Made by a program: the position numbers and the translations under genes. Below the pieces are notes generated by a model. That model was not told where the DNA came from, did not search any database, and saw only the letters and a list, made by a program, of their open reading frames with translations. This document shows positions 18,133-26,950 of a stretch of 64,000 nucleotides of DNA, piece by piece. Numbering within the stretch: the first letter of the stretch is position 1; each line of letters starts with the position of its first letter. This stretch comes from Bradyrhizobium sp. CCBAU 51627 (GTDB taxonomy: Bacteria; Pseudomonadota; Alphaproteobacteria; Rhizobiales; Xanthobacteraceae), in contig NZ_LBJG01000088.1 of NCBI RefSeq assembly GCF_028128765.1, forward strand, positions 124,001-188,000, in the 5' to 3' direction.

Positions 18133-20235
18133 ATGGTTCAGGCAATCGTTTTCCTGCCGCTGCTGGGCGCCATTCTGGCCGGCCTGATCGCGCTCGTCGG
18201 CGCGCATGGCCGCAACCCCTCGGGCGACGAGGTCGAGCATCACGGCGATCACGGCCATGGCGCACACGCTCATGCGTCCGATACGATCAACGAAGATGCG
18301 TCTGTCATCCACGAGAGCCATCACGAGCCCGGCGACGGTCACGACGGTCACGGCCCGGTCGAGCCGGCCGCGGCCGGCTCGCGCGGCGCCGAGCTGATCA
18401 CGACCGCGCTGCTGTTCGTCTCGGCGGCGCTGTCCTGGATGACGCTGGTCGATGTCGGCTTCAACGGCCACGACCTCAGGAGCCAGCTTCTGCCGTGGAT
18501 ATTCTCCGGCGAGCTCGAGGTCTGGTGGACCCTGCGCGTCGACACGCTCACCGCCGTGATGCTAGTCGTGGTGACGACCGTGTCCTCGCTCGTGCACCTC
18601 TATTCCATCGGCTATATGGACGAGGATCCGTATCGCCCGCGCTTCTTCGGCTATCTCAGCCTGTTCACCTTCGCCATGTTGATGCTGGTGACGGCGGACA
18701 ACCTCGTGCAGCTGTTCTTCGGCTGGGAAGGCGTGGGCCTGGCGAGCTATCTGCTGATCGGCTTCTGGTACCAGAAGCCGTCGGCGAATGCGGCGGCGAT
18801 CAAGGCCTTCGTGGTCAACCGCGTCGGCGATTTTGGCTTTGCGCTCGGCATCTTCGCGATTTTTGCCATGACGAGCTCGACCGATTTCGAGACCATCTTC
18901 CATGCCGCGCCCGGCCTTACCGGCAAGACCATCGACTTCCTCGGCTGGCACGTCGATGCACTGACGCTGACCTGCTGCCTCCTGTTCATGGGCGCGATGG
19001 GTAAGTCGGCCCAGTTCCTGCTCCACACCTGGTTGCCGGACGCGATGGAAGGCCCGACCCCGGTGTCGGCGCTGATCCACGCTGCGACCATGGTCACCGC
19101 CGGCGTGTTCATGGTGGCGCGCCTGTCGCCGCTGTTCGAGCTCGCCCCGAACGCGCAGGCCGTCGTGATGTTCTTCGGCGCCACCACTGCGTTCTTCGCG
19201 GCGACCATCGGCCTCGTCCAGAACGACATCAAGCGCATCGTGGCGTATTCGACCTGTTCGCAGCTCGGCTACATGTTCGTGGCGATGGGAGCAGGGGCCT
19301 ATTCGGTCGGCATGTTCCACCTGTTCACGCACGCCTTCTTCAAGGCGCTGCTGTTCCTAGGCTCCGGCTCGGTGATCTACGCGATGCACCACGAGCAGGA
19401 CATCCGCAACATGGGCGGCCTCTGGCGCAAGATTCCTTACACGTTTGCGGTGATGGTCGTCGGCACGCTGGCGCTGACCGGTTTCCCGTTCTTCGCGGGA
19501 TACTTCTCGAAGGACAAGATCATCGAGGCGGCCTATGCAGCGCATAATCCGTTCTCGACCTACGCCTATTTGCTGACGATCGCGGCCGCCGGCCTGACCT
19601 CGTTCTATTCCTGGCGGCTGATCTTCAAGACCTTCTTCGGCGAGCCGCACGACCAGCATCACTACGAGGCAGCCCATGAAAGCCCGATGTGGATGCTGGT
19701 GCCGATCGGCGTGCTCGCCGTAGGCTCGATCGCGGCAGGTTTTCCATTCGTGGAAGTGTTCGCCAACCCGCATGGCGTTGAGGAGTTCTTCCGCGAATCC
19801 GTGAAGATGAACCCGCATATTCTCGAGGACATGGAGCATATGCCGGCGCTGCTCGCCTATTTGCCCACCGTGATGATGGCGCTTGGCCTGTTCGTCTCCT
19901 ACACGTTCTACATCAGCCGTCCGTATCTGCCGGTCGAGCTCGCGAAAACCCAGCCGATGCTGTACCAGTTCCTGCTCAACAAATGGTACTTCGATGAGCT
20001 GTACGATCTTATCTTCGTCCGTCCGGCGAAGTGGATCGGCTACCAGCTCTGGAAGAAGGGCGACGGCTTCATCATCGACGGTTTCGGCCCTGATGGCGTC
20101 TCGGCCCGTGTGCTGGATGTCACCCGCAACGTCGTGAAGATCCAGACCGGCTATCTCTATCACTACGCATTCGCCATGCTGATCGGCGCCGCCGGCCTGA
20201 TCACCTGGTTCATGTTCGGCTTTGGAGGCCAGTAA
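18133..20235 (+). CDS. nuoL: NADH-quinone oxidoreductase subunit L, with His-rich N-terminal insert
   Basis: Largest antiporter-like proton-pumping subunit, with the long lateral helix at its C-terminus. 700 residues, longer than the usual 610-650. Typical motifs include LFFGWEGVGLASYLLIGFWY, the antiporter segment LPDAMEGPTPVSALIHAATMVTAGVF and IKRIVAYSTCSQLGYM. Between the first and second helices (about residues 36-73) lies a hydrophilic insert with eleven His and several Asp/Glu residues. The next gene starts immediately after its stop. Confidence 0.96.
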   Translation: MVQAIVFLPLLGAILAGLIALVGAHGRNPSGDEVEHHGDHGHGAHAHASDTINEDASVIHESHHEPGDGHDGHGPVEPAAAGSRGAELITTALLFVSAALSWMTLVDVGFNGHDLRSQLLPWIFSGELEVWWTLRVDTLTAVMLVVVTTVSSLVHLYSIGYMDEDPYRPRFFGYLSLFTFAMLMLVTADNLVQLFFGWEGVGLASYLLIGFWYQKPSANAAAIKAFVVNRVGDFGFALGIFAIFAMTSSTDFETIFHAAPGLTGKTIDFLGWHVDALTLTCCLLFMGAMGKSAQFLLHTWLPDAMEGPTPVSALIHAATMVTAGVFMVARLSPLFELAPNAQAVVMFFGATTAFFAATIGLVQNDIKRIVAYSTCSQLGYMFVAMGAGAYSVGMFHLFTHAFFKALLFLGSGSVIYAMHHEQDIRNMGGLWRKIPYTFAVMVVGTLALTGFPFFAGYFSKDKIIEAAYAAHNPFSTYAYLLTIAAAGLTSFYSWRLIFKTFFGEPHDQHHYEAAHESPMWMLVPIGVLAVGSIAAGFPFVEVFANPHGVEEFFRESVKMNPHILEDMEHMPALLAYLPTVMMALGLFVSYTFYISRPYLPVELAKTQPMLYQFLLNKWYFDELYDLIFVRPAKWIGYQLWKKGDGFIIDGFGPDGVSARVLDVTRNVVKIQTGYLYHYAFAMLIGAAGLITWFMFGFGGQ

Positions 20236-21744
20236 ATGACAACCTGGCCCATCCTTTCGGTCACGACGTTCCTGCCGCTGGTTGGCGCGCTGATCGTTTA
20301 TTTAAGCCGCGGTGATGACGAGGCTAGCAGGCGCAATTCGCGCTGGATCGCCCTGTGGACCACGATCATCACTTTCGCGGTGTCGGTGATCCTGGTCGTG
20401 CGCTTCGATCCGTCGAATGCCGACTTCCAGTTCGTCGAGAAGTCGGCCTGGCTCGCCACCGGTATCACCTACCACATGGGCGTCGACGGCATTTCGCTGC
20501 CCTTCGTGATCCTGACCACCGCGCTGATGCCGTTCTGCATCATCGCGAGCTGGAAGTCGGTCACGAGCCGGGTGCGCGAATACATGATGGCGTTCCTGAT
20601 CCTGGAAACGCTGATGATCGGCACCTTCTCGGCGCTCGATCTCGTGCTGTTCTATCTGTTCTTCGAGGGTGGCCTGATCCCGATGTTCCTGATCATCGGC
20701 GTCTGGGGCGGTCCGCGCCGGGTCTACGCGTCGTTCAAGTTCTTCCTCTACACGCTGCTCGGCTCGGTCTTGATGCTGCTCGCCATCATGGCGCTGTACT
20801 GGAACGGCAACACCACCGACATCCCGACCCTGATGCACACCGCAGTACCGCGGTCGTTGCAGACCTGGGCATGGCTTGCCTTCTTCGCCTCCTTTGCGGT
20901 GAAGATGCCGATGTGGCCGGTACATACCTGGCTGCCGGATGCGCACGTGGAAGCGCCGACCGCAGGCTCCGTGGTGCTTGCTGCCATCCTTCTGAAGATG
21001 GGCGGCTACGGCTTCCTGCGCTTCTCGCTGCCGATGTTCCCGCTGGCCTCGCATGACTTCGCGCCGCTGATCTTCACGCTCTCGACCATCGCCATCATCT
21101 ATACCTCGCTGGTGGCCTTGATGCAGGAGGACATGAAGAAGCTGATCGCGTACTCGTCGGTCGCGCATATGGGCTTTGTTACCATGGGCATCTTCGCCGG
21201 CACCATGCAGGGCGTTGCCGGCGGCGTGTTCCAGATGATCTCGCACGGCATCGTCTCAGGCGCGCTGTTCCTCTGCGTCGGCATCGTTTACGACCGCATG
21301 CACACCCGCGAGATCGCGGCCTATGGCGGTCTCGTCAACCGGATGCCGCTCTATGCGATGACCTTCATGGTCTTCACCATGGCCAATGTCGGTCTGCCCG
21401 GCACGTCCGGCTTCATCGGCGAGTTCATGACGCTGATCGGCACCTTCAAGGTTTCGATCCCGACTGCCTTCTTCGCCTCCACGGGTGTGATCCTGTCGGC
21501 CGGCTACGCGCTGTGGCTTTACCGCAAGATCGTCTTCGGCGAGTTGGTGAAGCCGTCGCTGATGACGATCAAGGACATGACCTTGCGCGAGTGCGTGATA
21601 CTGTTCCCGATGATCGCACTGACGATCCTGTTCGGCGTCTATCCGAAGCCGGTGCTCGATATGTCGGCCGCCTCGGTCCAGCAACTCGTCAACAATTACA
21701 CCACCGCTGTGACGGCCGTGAAGGCCGCCGCACTGCTCCATTGA
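20236..21744 (+). CDS. nuoM: NADH-quinone oxidoreductase subunit M
   Basis: Antiporter-like proton-pumping membrane subunit, 502 residues, about 14 helices. Core motifs are FYLFFEGGLIPMFLIIGVWGG (conserved Glu), VKMPMWPVHTWLPDAHVEAPTAGSV and KKLIAYSSVAHMGFV. It abuts nuoL with no intergenic base. Confidence 0.97.
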   Translation: MTTWPILSVTTFLPLVGALIVYLSRGDDEASRRNSRWIALWTTIITFAVSVILVVRFDPSNADFQFVEKSAWLATGITYHMGVDGISLPFVILTTALMPFCIIASWKSVTSRVREYMMAFLILETLMIGTFSALDLVLFYLFFEGGLIPMFLIIGVWGGPRRVYASFKFFLYTLLGSVLMLLAIMALYWNGNTTDIPTLMHTAVPRSLQTWAWLAFFASFAVKMPMWPVHTWLPDAHVEAPTAGSVVLAAILLKMGGYGFLRFSLPMFPLASHDFAPLIFTLSTIAIIYTSLVALMQEDMKKLIAYSSVAHMGFVTMGIFAGTMQGVAGGVFQMISHGIVSGALFLCVGIVYDRMHTREIAAYGGLVNRMPLYAMTFMVFTMANVGLPGTSGFIGEFMTLIGTFKVSIPTAFFASTGVILSAGYALWLYRKIVFGELVKPSLMTIKDMTLRECVILFPMIALTILFGVYPKPVLDMSAASVQQLVNNYTTAVTAVKAAALLH

Positions 21745-21766
21745 TCGGGCAGGTCAGGATATCGCC

Positions 21767-23203
21767 ATGAGCTTTACGACTGCAGGTTATCAACTGGCGC
21801 CGGTGCTGCCCGAGCTCGTGCTCTCGGTCGGTGCCATGGCGCTTCTGATGCTCGGCGCCTATCGCGGGCAGGGGACGACGAGCGCGGTGACCTCGCTGGC
21901 GACCGTGCTCCTCATCGCGGTCGGCGTGCTGGAATACATGCTGCCCGCGGGCAAGCAGGTGACCTTCGGCGGCAGCTTCATCGTCGACGACTTCGCGCGC
22001 TTCATGAAGATCCTGGCCCTGATCGGCTCGGCGGTGACGCTGGTGCTGTCGACCGAGTTCCTGTCCGATCCGTCGCGCCGCATCTTCGAGTATTCGATCC
22101 TGGTGCTGCTCTCGACGCTCGGCATGATGGTGCTGATCTCGGCCGGCGATTTGATCTCGCTCTATCTCGGCCTCGAGCTGATGTCGCTGGCGCTTTATGT
22201 CGTCGCCGCATCGAACCGCGACAACGCCAAGTCGAACGAAGCCGGTCTGAAGTATTTTGTGCTGGGCGCGCTGTCCTCGGGCATGCTGCTCTACGGCGCC
22301 TCGCTGATCTACGGCTTCACCGGCACCGTGAGCTTCACCGGCATCGCTAGCGCCGTGACGGCCGCGAATGTCGGCCTGGTGTTCGGCCTCGTCTTCCTGC
22401 TCGCCGGCCTCTGCTTCAAGATCTCGGTGGTGCCGTTCCATATGTGGACGCCCGACGTCTACGAGGGCGCGCCGACGCCGGTGACCGCCTTCTTCGCGTC
22501 CGCGCCGAAGGTCGCCGCGCTCGCGGTGTTCACCCGCGTCACGCTCACTGCCTTCCCCGGCATCGTCTCGCAGTGGCAGCAGATCCTGGTGTTCGTCTCG
22601 ATCGCCTCGATGGCGCTCGGTGCCTTCGCGGCGATCGGCCAGAGCAACATCAAGCGCCTGATGGCCTATTCCTCGATCGGCCACATGGGCTTTGCCCTGG
22701 TCGGCCTTGCCTCCGGCACGGTCGAGGGCGCGCAGGGCGTGCTGATGTACATCGTGATCTATGTCACGATGACGCTCGGCTCGTTCTCGATCATCCTCGC
22801 CATGAAGCGCAACGGCCAGGCCGTCGAGCAGATCAGCGATTTCGCAGGGCTCTCCCGCACCAACCCGCTGTTGGCCTTCTTCTTCGCGATGCTGCTGTTC
22901 TCGCTCGCGGGCATTCCGCCGCTCGCCGGCTTCTTTGCGAAATGGTACGTCTTCGTCGCCGCCATCAAGGCGAACCTGTTCACGCTCGCCGTGATCGGCG
23001 TGCTCTCCAGCGTCGTGGGCGCCTACTACTATCTCGCCATCGTCAAGACGATGTACTTTGACGAACCGGCCGGGCAGGTCGATCCTGTCAGGGTCGAAGT
23101 GAAGACGGTGCTGGCGGTTGCGGGCCTGTTCAACATCCTGTTTGCACTGTTCGCGGGTCCGGTGGTGAGCGTCGCTTCCGCCGCCGCCAAGTCGCTGTTC
23201 TAG
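21767..23203 (+). CDS. nuoN: NADH-quinone oxidoreductase subunit N
   Basis: Third antiporter-like subunit, 478 residues, last complex I gene of the operon. Motifs are LYLGLELMSLALYVVAA (conserved Glu), FKISVVPFHMWTPDVYEGAPTPVTAF and IKRLMAYSSIGHMGFALVG. It ends one base before the birA ATG, so transcription very probably continues into birA and rnj. Confidence 0.97.
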   Translation: MSFTTAGYQLAPVLPELVLSVGAMALLMLGAYRGQGTTSAVTSLATVLLIAVGVLEYMLPAGKQVTFGGSFIVDDFARFMKILALIGSAVTLVLSTEFLSDPSRRIFEYSILVLLSTLGMMVLISAGDLISLYLGLELMSLALYVVAASNRDNAKSNEAGLKYFVLGALSSGMLLYGASLIYGFTGTVSFTGIASAVTAANVGLVFGLVFLLAGLCFKISVVPFHMWTPDVYEGAPTPVTAFFASAPKVAALAVFTRVTLTAFPGIVSQWQQILVFVSIASMALGAFAAIGQSNIKRLMAYSSIGHMGFALVGLASGTVEGAQGVLMYIVIYVTMTLGSFSIILAMKRNGQAVEQISDFAGLSRTNPLLAFFFAMLLFSLAGIPPLAGFFAKWYVFVAAIKANLFTLAVIGVLSSVVGAYYYLAIVKTMYFDEPAGQVDPVRVEVKTVLAVAGLFNILFALFAGPVVSVASAAAKSLF

Positions 23204-23204
23204 G

Positions 23205-24011
23205 ATGGGGTTCGCGCTCGGTCCTTGCGCAATCGCGGCGGGCTACAAGCTCGCAGCCTTGGAGCGGACCGGCTCGACCAATGCCGACGCGATCGAAGCG
23301 GCGCGCGCCGGCGAGCGCGGCCCGATCTGGTTCGTGACGGCGGAGCAGACCGCCGGCCGCGGTCGCCGCCAGCGGCCCTGGATCGCACCGAAGGGCAATC
23401 TCGCCGCCAGCGTCCTCGAAGCCCTTGATGTCTCCCCTGCGGTCGCTGCCACGATCGGCTTCGCTGCCGGGCTGGCGGAGGAGGCCGCCCTCGAGAAGGT
23501 CAGCCTGGAGGCTGCGCTGCGGCTCGGCCCGGACCGGCCGCGATACGCCCTGAAATGGCCGAATGACGTTCTCGCCAACGGCAAGAAGCTCGTCGGCATC
23601 GGCCTCGAAGCCGAAGCCGTCGGCGATCGGCTGGCGATCGTGGTCGGCATCGGCACCAACATCGTGGCGGCGCCGGAGGGCACACCGACGCCGGCGGTGT
23701 CGCTTGCGGCCCTCGGCGTCCAGATCAGCGCGGAGGAGCTGTTTTCGGCCCTGTCGGATGCCTGGGTCGAGTTCCGTGGCATCTGGGACAATGGCCGGGG
23801 CTTTGCCGAGATCCGCAAGCTGTGGCTGGAGCGGGCCGCCCGCCTGGGCGAACCGATTGCGATCCACACGGGGACCATGGTGCTGGAAGGCACTTTTGAC
23901 ACGATCGACGACACCGGCTGCCTGATCGTCCGCACCGCGGAGGGGCGGCGGGTACCGGTCGCCGCCGGCGAGGTATTCTTCGGCCCGGTCCGTTCGGTGG
24001 GAGCTGCGTGA
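23205..24011 (+). CDS. birA: biotin--[acetyl-CoA-carboxylase] ligase (BPL, no repressor domain)
   Basis: Activates biotin as biotinyl-AMP and transfers it to biotin carboxyl carrier proteins. 268 residues. It begins directly at the catalytic domain, without the N-terminal helix-turn-helix of E. coli BirA, so it is not expected to repress bio genes. Motifs are TGSTNADAIEAA, the biotin/ATP loop TAGRGRRQRPW, LKWPNDVLANGKKLVGIG and VVGIGTNI. The start lies one base after the nuoN stop and the TGA overlaps the next ATG. Confidence 0.93.
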   Translation: MGFALGPCAIAAGYKLAALERTGSTNADAIEAARAGERGPIWFVTAEQTAGRGRRQRPWIAPKGNLAASVLEALDVSPAVAATIGFAAGLAEEAALEKVSLEAALRLGPDRPRYALKWPNDVLANGKKLVGIGLEAEAVGDRLAIVVGIGTNIVAAPEGTPTPAVSLAALGVQISAEELFSALSDAWVEFRGIWDNGRGFAEIRKLWLERAARLGEPIAIHTGTMVLEGTFDTIDDTGCLIVRTAEGRRVPVAAGEVFFGPVRSVGAA

Positions 24012-25681
24012 TGGCGAGGCCCGACGAACTGGTGTTTGCCCCGCTCGGCGGCGTCGGCGAGATCGGCATGAACCTGTCGATCTATGGCCTTGGCAATCGC
24101 CACCAGCGCGCCTGGCTCGCGGTCGATCTCGGCGTCTCCTTCGGCGACGAGGAGCATCTGCCCGGCATCGACCTGATCATGCCGGACATCAGCTTCCTGG
24201 AGAAGGAGCGCAAGAACCTGATGGGGCTGGTGCTGACCCACGCCCATGAAGATCATTTCGGCGCCATCATCGACCTGTGGCCGCGGCTGAAATGCCCAAT
24301 CTACGCGACCCAGTTCAGCGCGGCGCTGTTCGAGGCCAAATGCGCCGCCGAGCGCAACGCGCCCGTCATCCCCGTCACTGTGGTCCCGTCAGGCGGACGG
24401 ATCGATGTCGGCCCGTTCAACGTCGAGTTCATCCCGGTTGCGCATTCGATCCCGGAAGCCCATGCGCTCGCGATCCACACCGACGCCGGCATCGTGCTGC
24501 ACACCGGCGACTGGAAGATCGACCCGACCCCGACGCTGGGGCGGCCGACCGACGAGAAGCGGCTGCGCGAGCTCGGCGAGGAGGGCGTGCTCGCCCTGAT
24601 CGGCGATTCCACCAACGCCGTGCGTGACGGCCGCTCCCCGTCCGAAGCCGAGGTCGCCCGCACCATCATCGATCTCGTCAAATCCGCCAAGGGTCGCGTC
24701 GCGGTCACGACCTTCGCCTCCAACGTCGCGCGTATCAAGGCCGTCGCCGACGCCGCCAAGGCCGCCGATCGCGAGGTCGTCGTGGTCGGCCGGGCCATGG
24801 AGCGCGTTGTGCAGGTGGCGCGCGAGACCGGCTATCTCGACGGCGTGCAGAATTTCCGCTCGCCGGAGGTCTACGGCCATCTGCCGCAGGACAAGGTGCT
24901 GGCGCTCTGCACCGGCAGCCAGGGCGAACCGCGCGCCGCGCTGGCGCGCATCGCCAATGACGACCACCCCGAAATCACGCTCAACCGCGGCGACAGCGTG
25001 ATCTTCTCCTCGCGCACCATTCCCGGCAACGAGAAGGCGGTCGGCTCGATCATCAACAATCTGGTGCTGCAGGGGGTCGAAGTCCTTACCGATCGCGACC
25101 ATCTGGTCCACGTCTCAGGCCATCCCCGCCGCGACGAGCTGCGCGACATGATCTCCTGGGTGAAGCCGCAGCTGCTGATCCCCGTTCACGGCGAGGCGCT
25201 GCACCTGAACGACCACGCAAAACTCGCGCGCGCCGCCGGCGTGCCCCGCGTGCTGGTCATCCGCAATGGCGACCTCGTCAAGCTCGGCCCCGGCGATCCC
25301 GGCGTGGTCGGCGAGCTGCCCTCGGGACGGCTTTACAAGGACGGCACCATTCTGGAGGACTCCAAGTCCCGCGCCGTGGTCGAGCGCCGCCGCATGGCGT
25401 TCTCAGGCTGTGCCTTCGTCGCCATCGCCATGACCGCGCAGGGTGAACTCGCGGACGAGCCGGAAGTCGATCTGGTCGGCATTCCCGAGAAGAACCGGGC
25501 AGGCGAGACGTTCGACGACATCGTCTTCGAGGCCGTGATGTCCACGGTCGAGGGCCTGCCGAAGGCCCGGCGCCGGGATCCGGATGCGCTGGCTGAATCG
25601 GTGCGACGCGCCGTCCGGGCCGTCATCAACGAACATTGGGGCAAAAAGCCCCCCTGTCTGGTACACGTCCTGACAGTCTAA
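24011..25681 (+). CDS. rnj: ribonuclease J
   Basis: Metallo-beta-lactamase/beta-CASP ribonuclease with endo- and 5'-3' exonuclease activity in mRNA turnover and rRNA maturation. 556 residues. The metal motif LTHAHEDHFGA carries His77, His79, Asp81 and His82. Further ligands are in PVAHSIPEAHAL and TGDWKID. Beta-CASP motifs include ALCTGSQGEPRAALARI and the terminal His in HVSGHPRRDEL and IPVHGEALHL. The ATG at 24011 shares a base with the birA stop; a GTG three bases earlier is possible. Position after nuoN-birA is typical for this order of bacteria. Confidence 0.95.
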   Translation: MARPDELVFAPLGGVGEIGMNLSIYGLGNRHQRAWLAVDLGVSFGDEEHLPGIDLIMPDISFLEKERKNLMGLVLTHAHEDHFGAIIDLWPRLKCPIYATQFSAALFEAKCAAERNAPVIPVTVVPSGGRIDVGPFNVEFIPVAHSIPEAHALAIHTDAGIVLHTGDWKIDPTPTLGRPTDEKRLRELGEEGVLALIGDSTNAVRDGRSPSEAEVARTIIDLVKSAKGRVAVTTFASNVARIKAVADAAKAADREVVVVGRAMERVVQVARETGYLDGVQNFRSPEVYGHLPQDKVLALCTGSQGEPRAALARIANDDHPEITLNRGDSVIFSSRTIPGNEKAVGSIINNLVLQGVEVLTDRDHLVHVSGHPRRDELRDMISWVKPQLLIPVHGEALHLNDHAKLARAAGVPRVLVIRNGDLVKLGPGDPGVVGELPSGRLYKDGTILEDSKSRAVVERRRMAFSGCAFVAIAMTAQGELADEPEVDLVGIPEKNRAGETFDDIVFEAVMSTVEGLPKARRRDPDALAESVRRAVRAVINEHWGKKPPCLVHVLTV

Positions 25682-25694
25682 CGGGGAGACAACC

Positions 25695-26099
25695 ATGCTG
25701 GGTCGGCTCAACCACGTCGCGATCGCGACCAAGGACGCTGTCAAGGCCGCCAAGATCTACGGCGCGGCATTCGGGGCGCAGATTTCCGAGGCTGTGCCAT
25801 TGCCCGAGCATGGCGTCACCACCGTGTTCGCGACGCTCCCCAACACCAAGATCGAGTTCATCGAGCCGCTCGGCGAAACTTCGCCCATCGCAAAATTTCT
25901 CGAGCGCAATCCCGATGGGGGCATCCATCACGTCTGTTATGAGGTCGTTGACATCATCGCCTCGCGCGACACGCTGGTGAAGGAGGGTGCGCGCGTGCTC
26001 GGCGACGGCGTCCCGAAGATCGGCGCCCACGGCAAGCCGGTGCTGTTCCTGCACCCAAAGGACTTTTCCGGCGCGCTGGTCGAAATCGAGCAGGCGTAA
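25695..26099 (+). CDS. mce: methylmalonyl-CoA epimerase
   Basis: Interconverts (S)- and (R)-methylmalonyl-CoA in propionyl-CoA breakdown to succinyl-CoA. 134 residues of the vicinal-oxygen-chelate fold, made of two betaalphabetabetabeta modules. Probable metal ligands are His7 (RLNHVAIAT), Glu54 (KIEFIEPLG), His78 (GIHHVCYEV) and Glu130 (ALVEIEQA). A GGGGAGA ribosome site lies before the ATG, 14 bp after rnj. Confidence 0.94.
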   Translation: MLGRLNHVAIATKDAVKAAKIYGAAFGAQISEAVPLPEHGVTTVFATLPNTKIEFIEPLGETSPIAKFLERNPDGGIHHVCYEVVDIIASRDTLVKEGARVLGDGVPKIGAHGKPVLFLHPKDFSGALVEIEQA

Positions 26100-26108
26100 G
26101 ACCGGACC

Positions 26109-26384
26109 ATGGCTGTCCAGATCTCAACCGCGCTCGCGATCTACTTCGTCATCTGGTGGGTCGCGCTGTTCCTGACACTGCCGTTCGGCGTGCGCAGCCA
26201 GCACGAGGACGGCGGCGGTGCGCCCGGTACCGATCCGGGCGCACCTATCCTCACCGGCATGAAGCGCAAGCTGGTCTGGACCACGATCATCTCGGCGATC
26301 ATCTACGGCCTCGGCGTTGCCGCCTATCACGCCGGCTATTTCTCGCTCGACCGTCTCTCGAGATTGATGGGAATACCGTTTTAG
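26109..26384 (+). CDS. DUF1467 family membrane protein
   Basis: 91 residues with two transmembrane helices (about 7-26 and 57-75). The family-typical sequence LPFGVRSQHEDG follows helix 1, and GTDPGAPILTGMKRKLVWTT precedes helix 2. Function unknown. The family is largely alphaproteobacterial and commonly lies between mce and proS. It is 10 bp after mce and probably the last gene of this string. Confidence 0.88.
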   Translation: MAVQISTALAIYFVIWWVALFLTLPFGVRSQHEDGGGAPGTDPGAPILTGMKRKLVWTTIISAIIYGLGVAAYHAGYFSLDRLSRLMGIPF

Positions 26385-26417
26385 AAGAGTAAGGGCCGGG
26401 GGATGTCAACCAAGCTC

Positions 26418-26495
26418 GTCATTGCGAGCGCAGCGAAGCAATCCAGAATCCCTCCGCGGTAAGACTCTGGATTGCTTCGCTGCGCTCGCAATGAC
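26418..26495. repeat. intergenic palindromic repeat, 30-bp arms
   Basis: Left arm 26418-26447 and right arm 26466-26495 are perfect reverse complements over 30 bp, separated by 18 bp. The core, GCGAGCGCAGCGAAGCAATC, is shared with the copy at 28274-28342. I recognise the type as a REP-like dispersed palindrome of Bradyrhizobium-like genomes. Confidence 0.9.
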
Positions 26496-26518
26496 GGCGG
26501 AGAGAGTTGGGGGAGCAA

Positions 26519-26866
26519 ATGACTTTTCAGAGGATCGTCGTCGCGCTTCTGGTGCTTGTGATCGCCGGCCTCGGCGGCATCGGCTATGTTGAATGGAAAA
26601 TGGCTGTGCAGGTGCGAACGCTGAAAGCGTTCGTCGAGGGCTATGTCTTCGACGAGGCCGTGCTGGCCTGTGAGCAGGCCAAGAGCTCGACGCCGTTCAA
26701 ATGGAACGGCGGCAGGAGTACCTCGGTGATCGGGCTGAACTCGGTCAAAACAGACAAATACAGCGTCTACGCCAGCTATACGCTGGTGGCGGACAACGTT
26801 TATTGCGATTACGATCCGATCAAAAGAAAGGCCGAGATCGGTTCGAACTTCCTGGAGCGGGAGTAA
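26519..26866 (+). CDS. hypothetical membrane-anchored protein
   Basis: 115 residues from the ATG at 26519, which follows a GGGGGAGC ribosome site. A single N-terminal hydrophobic helix (about residues 5-23, RIVVALLVLVIAGLGGIGY) acts as anchor or uncleaved signal. The remaining 90 residues form a soluble domain with VLACEQAKSSTPFKW and a late Cys (VYCDYDP), which might pair in the periplasm. No family recognised. It lies between two different dispersed repeats and is monocistronic. Confidence 0.65.
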   Translation: MTFQRIVVALLVLVIAGLGGIGYVEWKMAVQVRTLKAFVEGYVFDEAVLACEQAKSSTPFKWNGGRSTSVIGLNSVKTDKYSVYASYTLVADNVYCDYDPIKRKAEIGSNFLERE

Positions 26867-26883
26867 CGATCCGGCCCACGCAG

Positions 26884-26926
26884 GCATGATCCGGAAAAGT
26901 GCGAAGTGGTTTTCCGAGAAGATCCT
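26884..26926. repeat. dispersed palindromic repeat
   Basis: An imperfect palindrome centred on CGGAAAA (26892-26898) and TTTTCCG (26910-26916), with GATC near both outer ends. I recognise this element as one that recurs between genes in Bradyrhizobium genomes. It overlaps the spurious 5' extension of the mtnK reading frame and so supports the later mtnK start. Confidence 0.7.
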
Positions 26927-26950
26927 GCCAAGAAACGGGATGGGATCGTC

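Noticed and set aside
18238..18351. Possible simple-sequence expansion in nuoL
   Set aside because: The His codons are mixed and spaced irregularly, so it is not a slippage repeat; the insert is reported as a protein feature instead.
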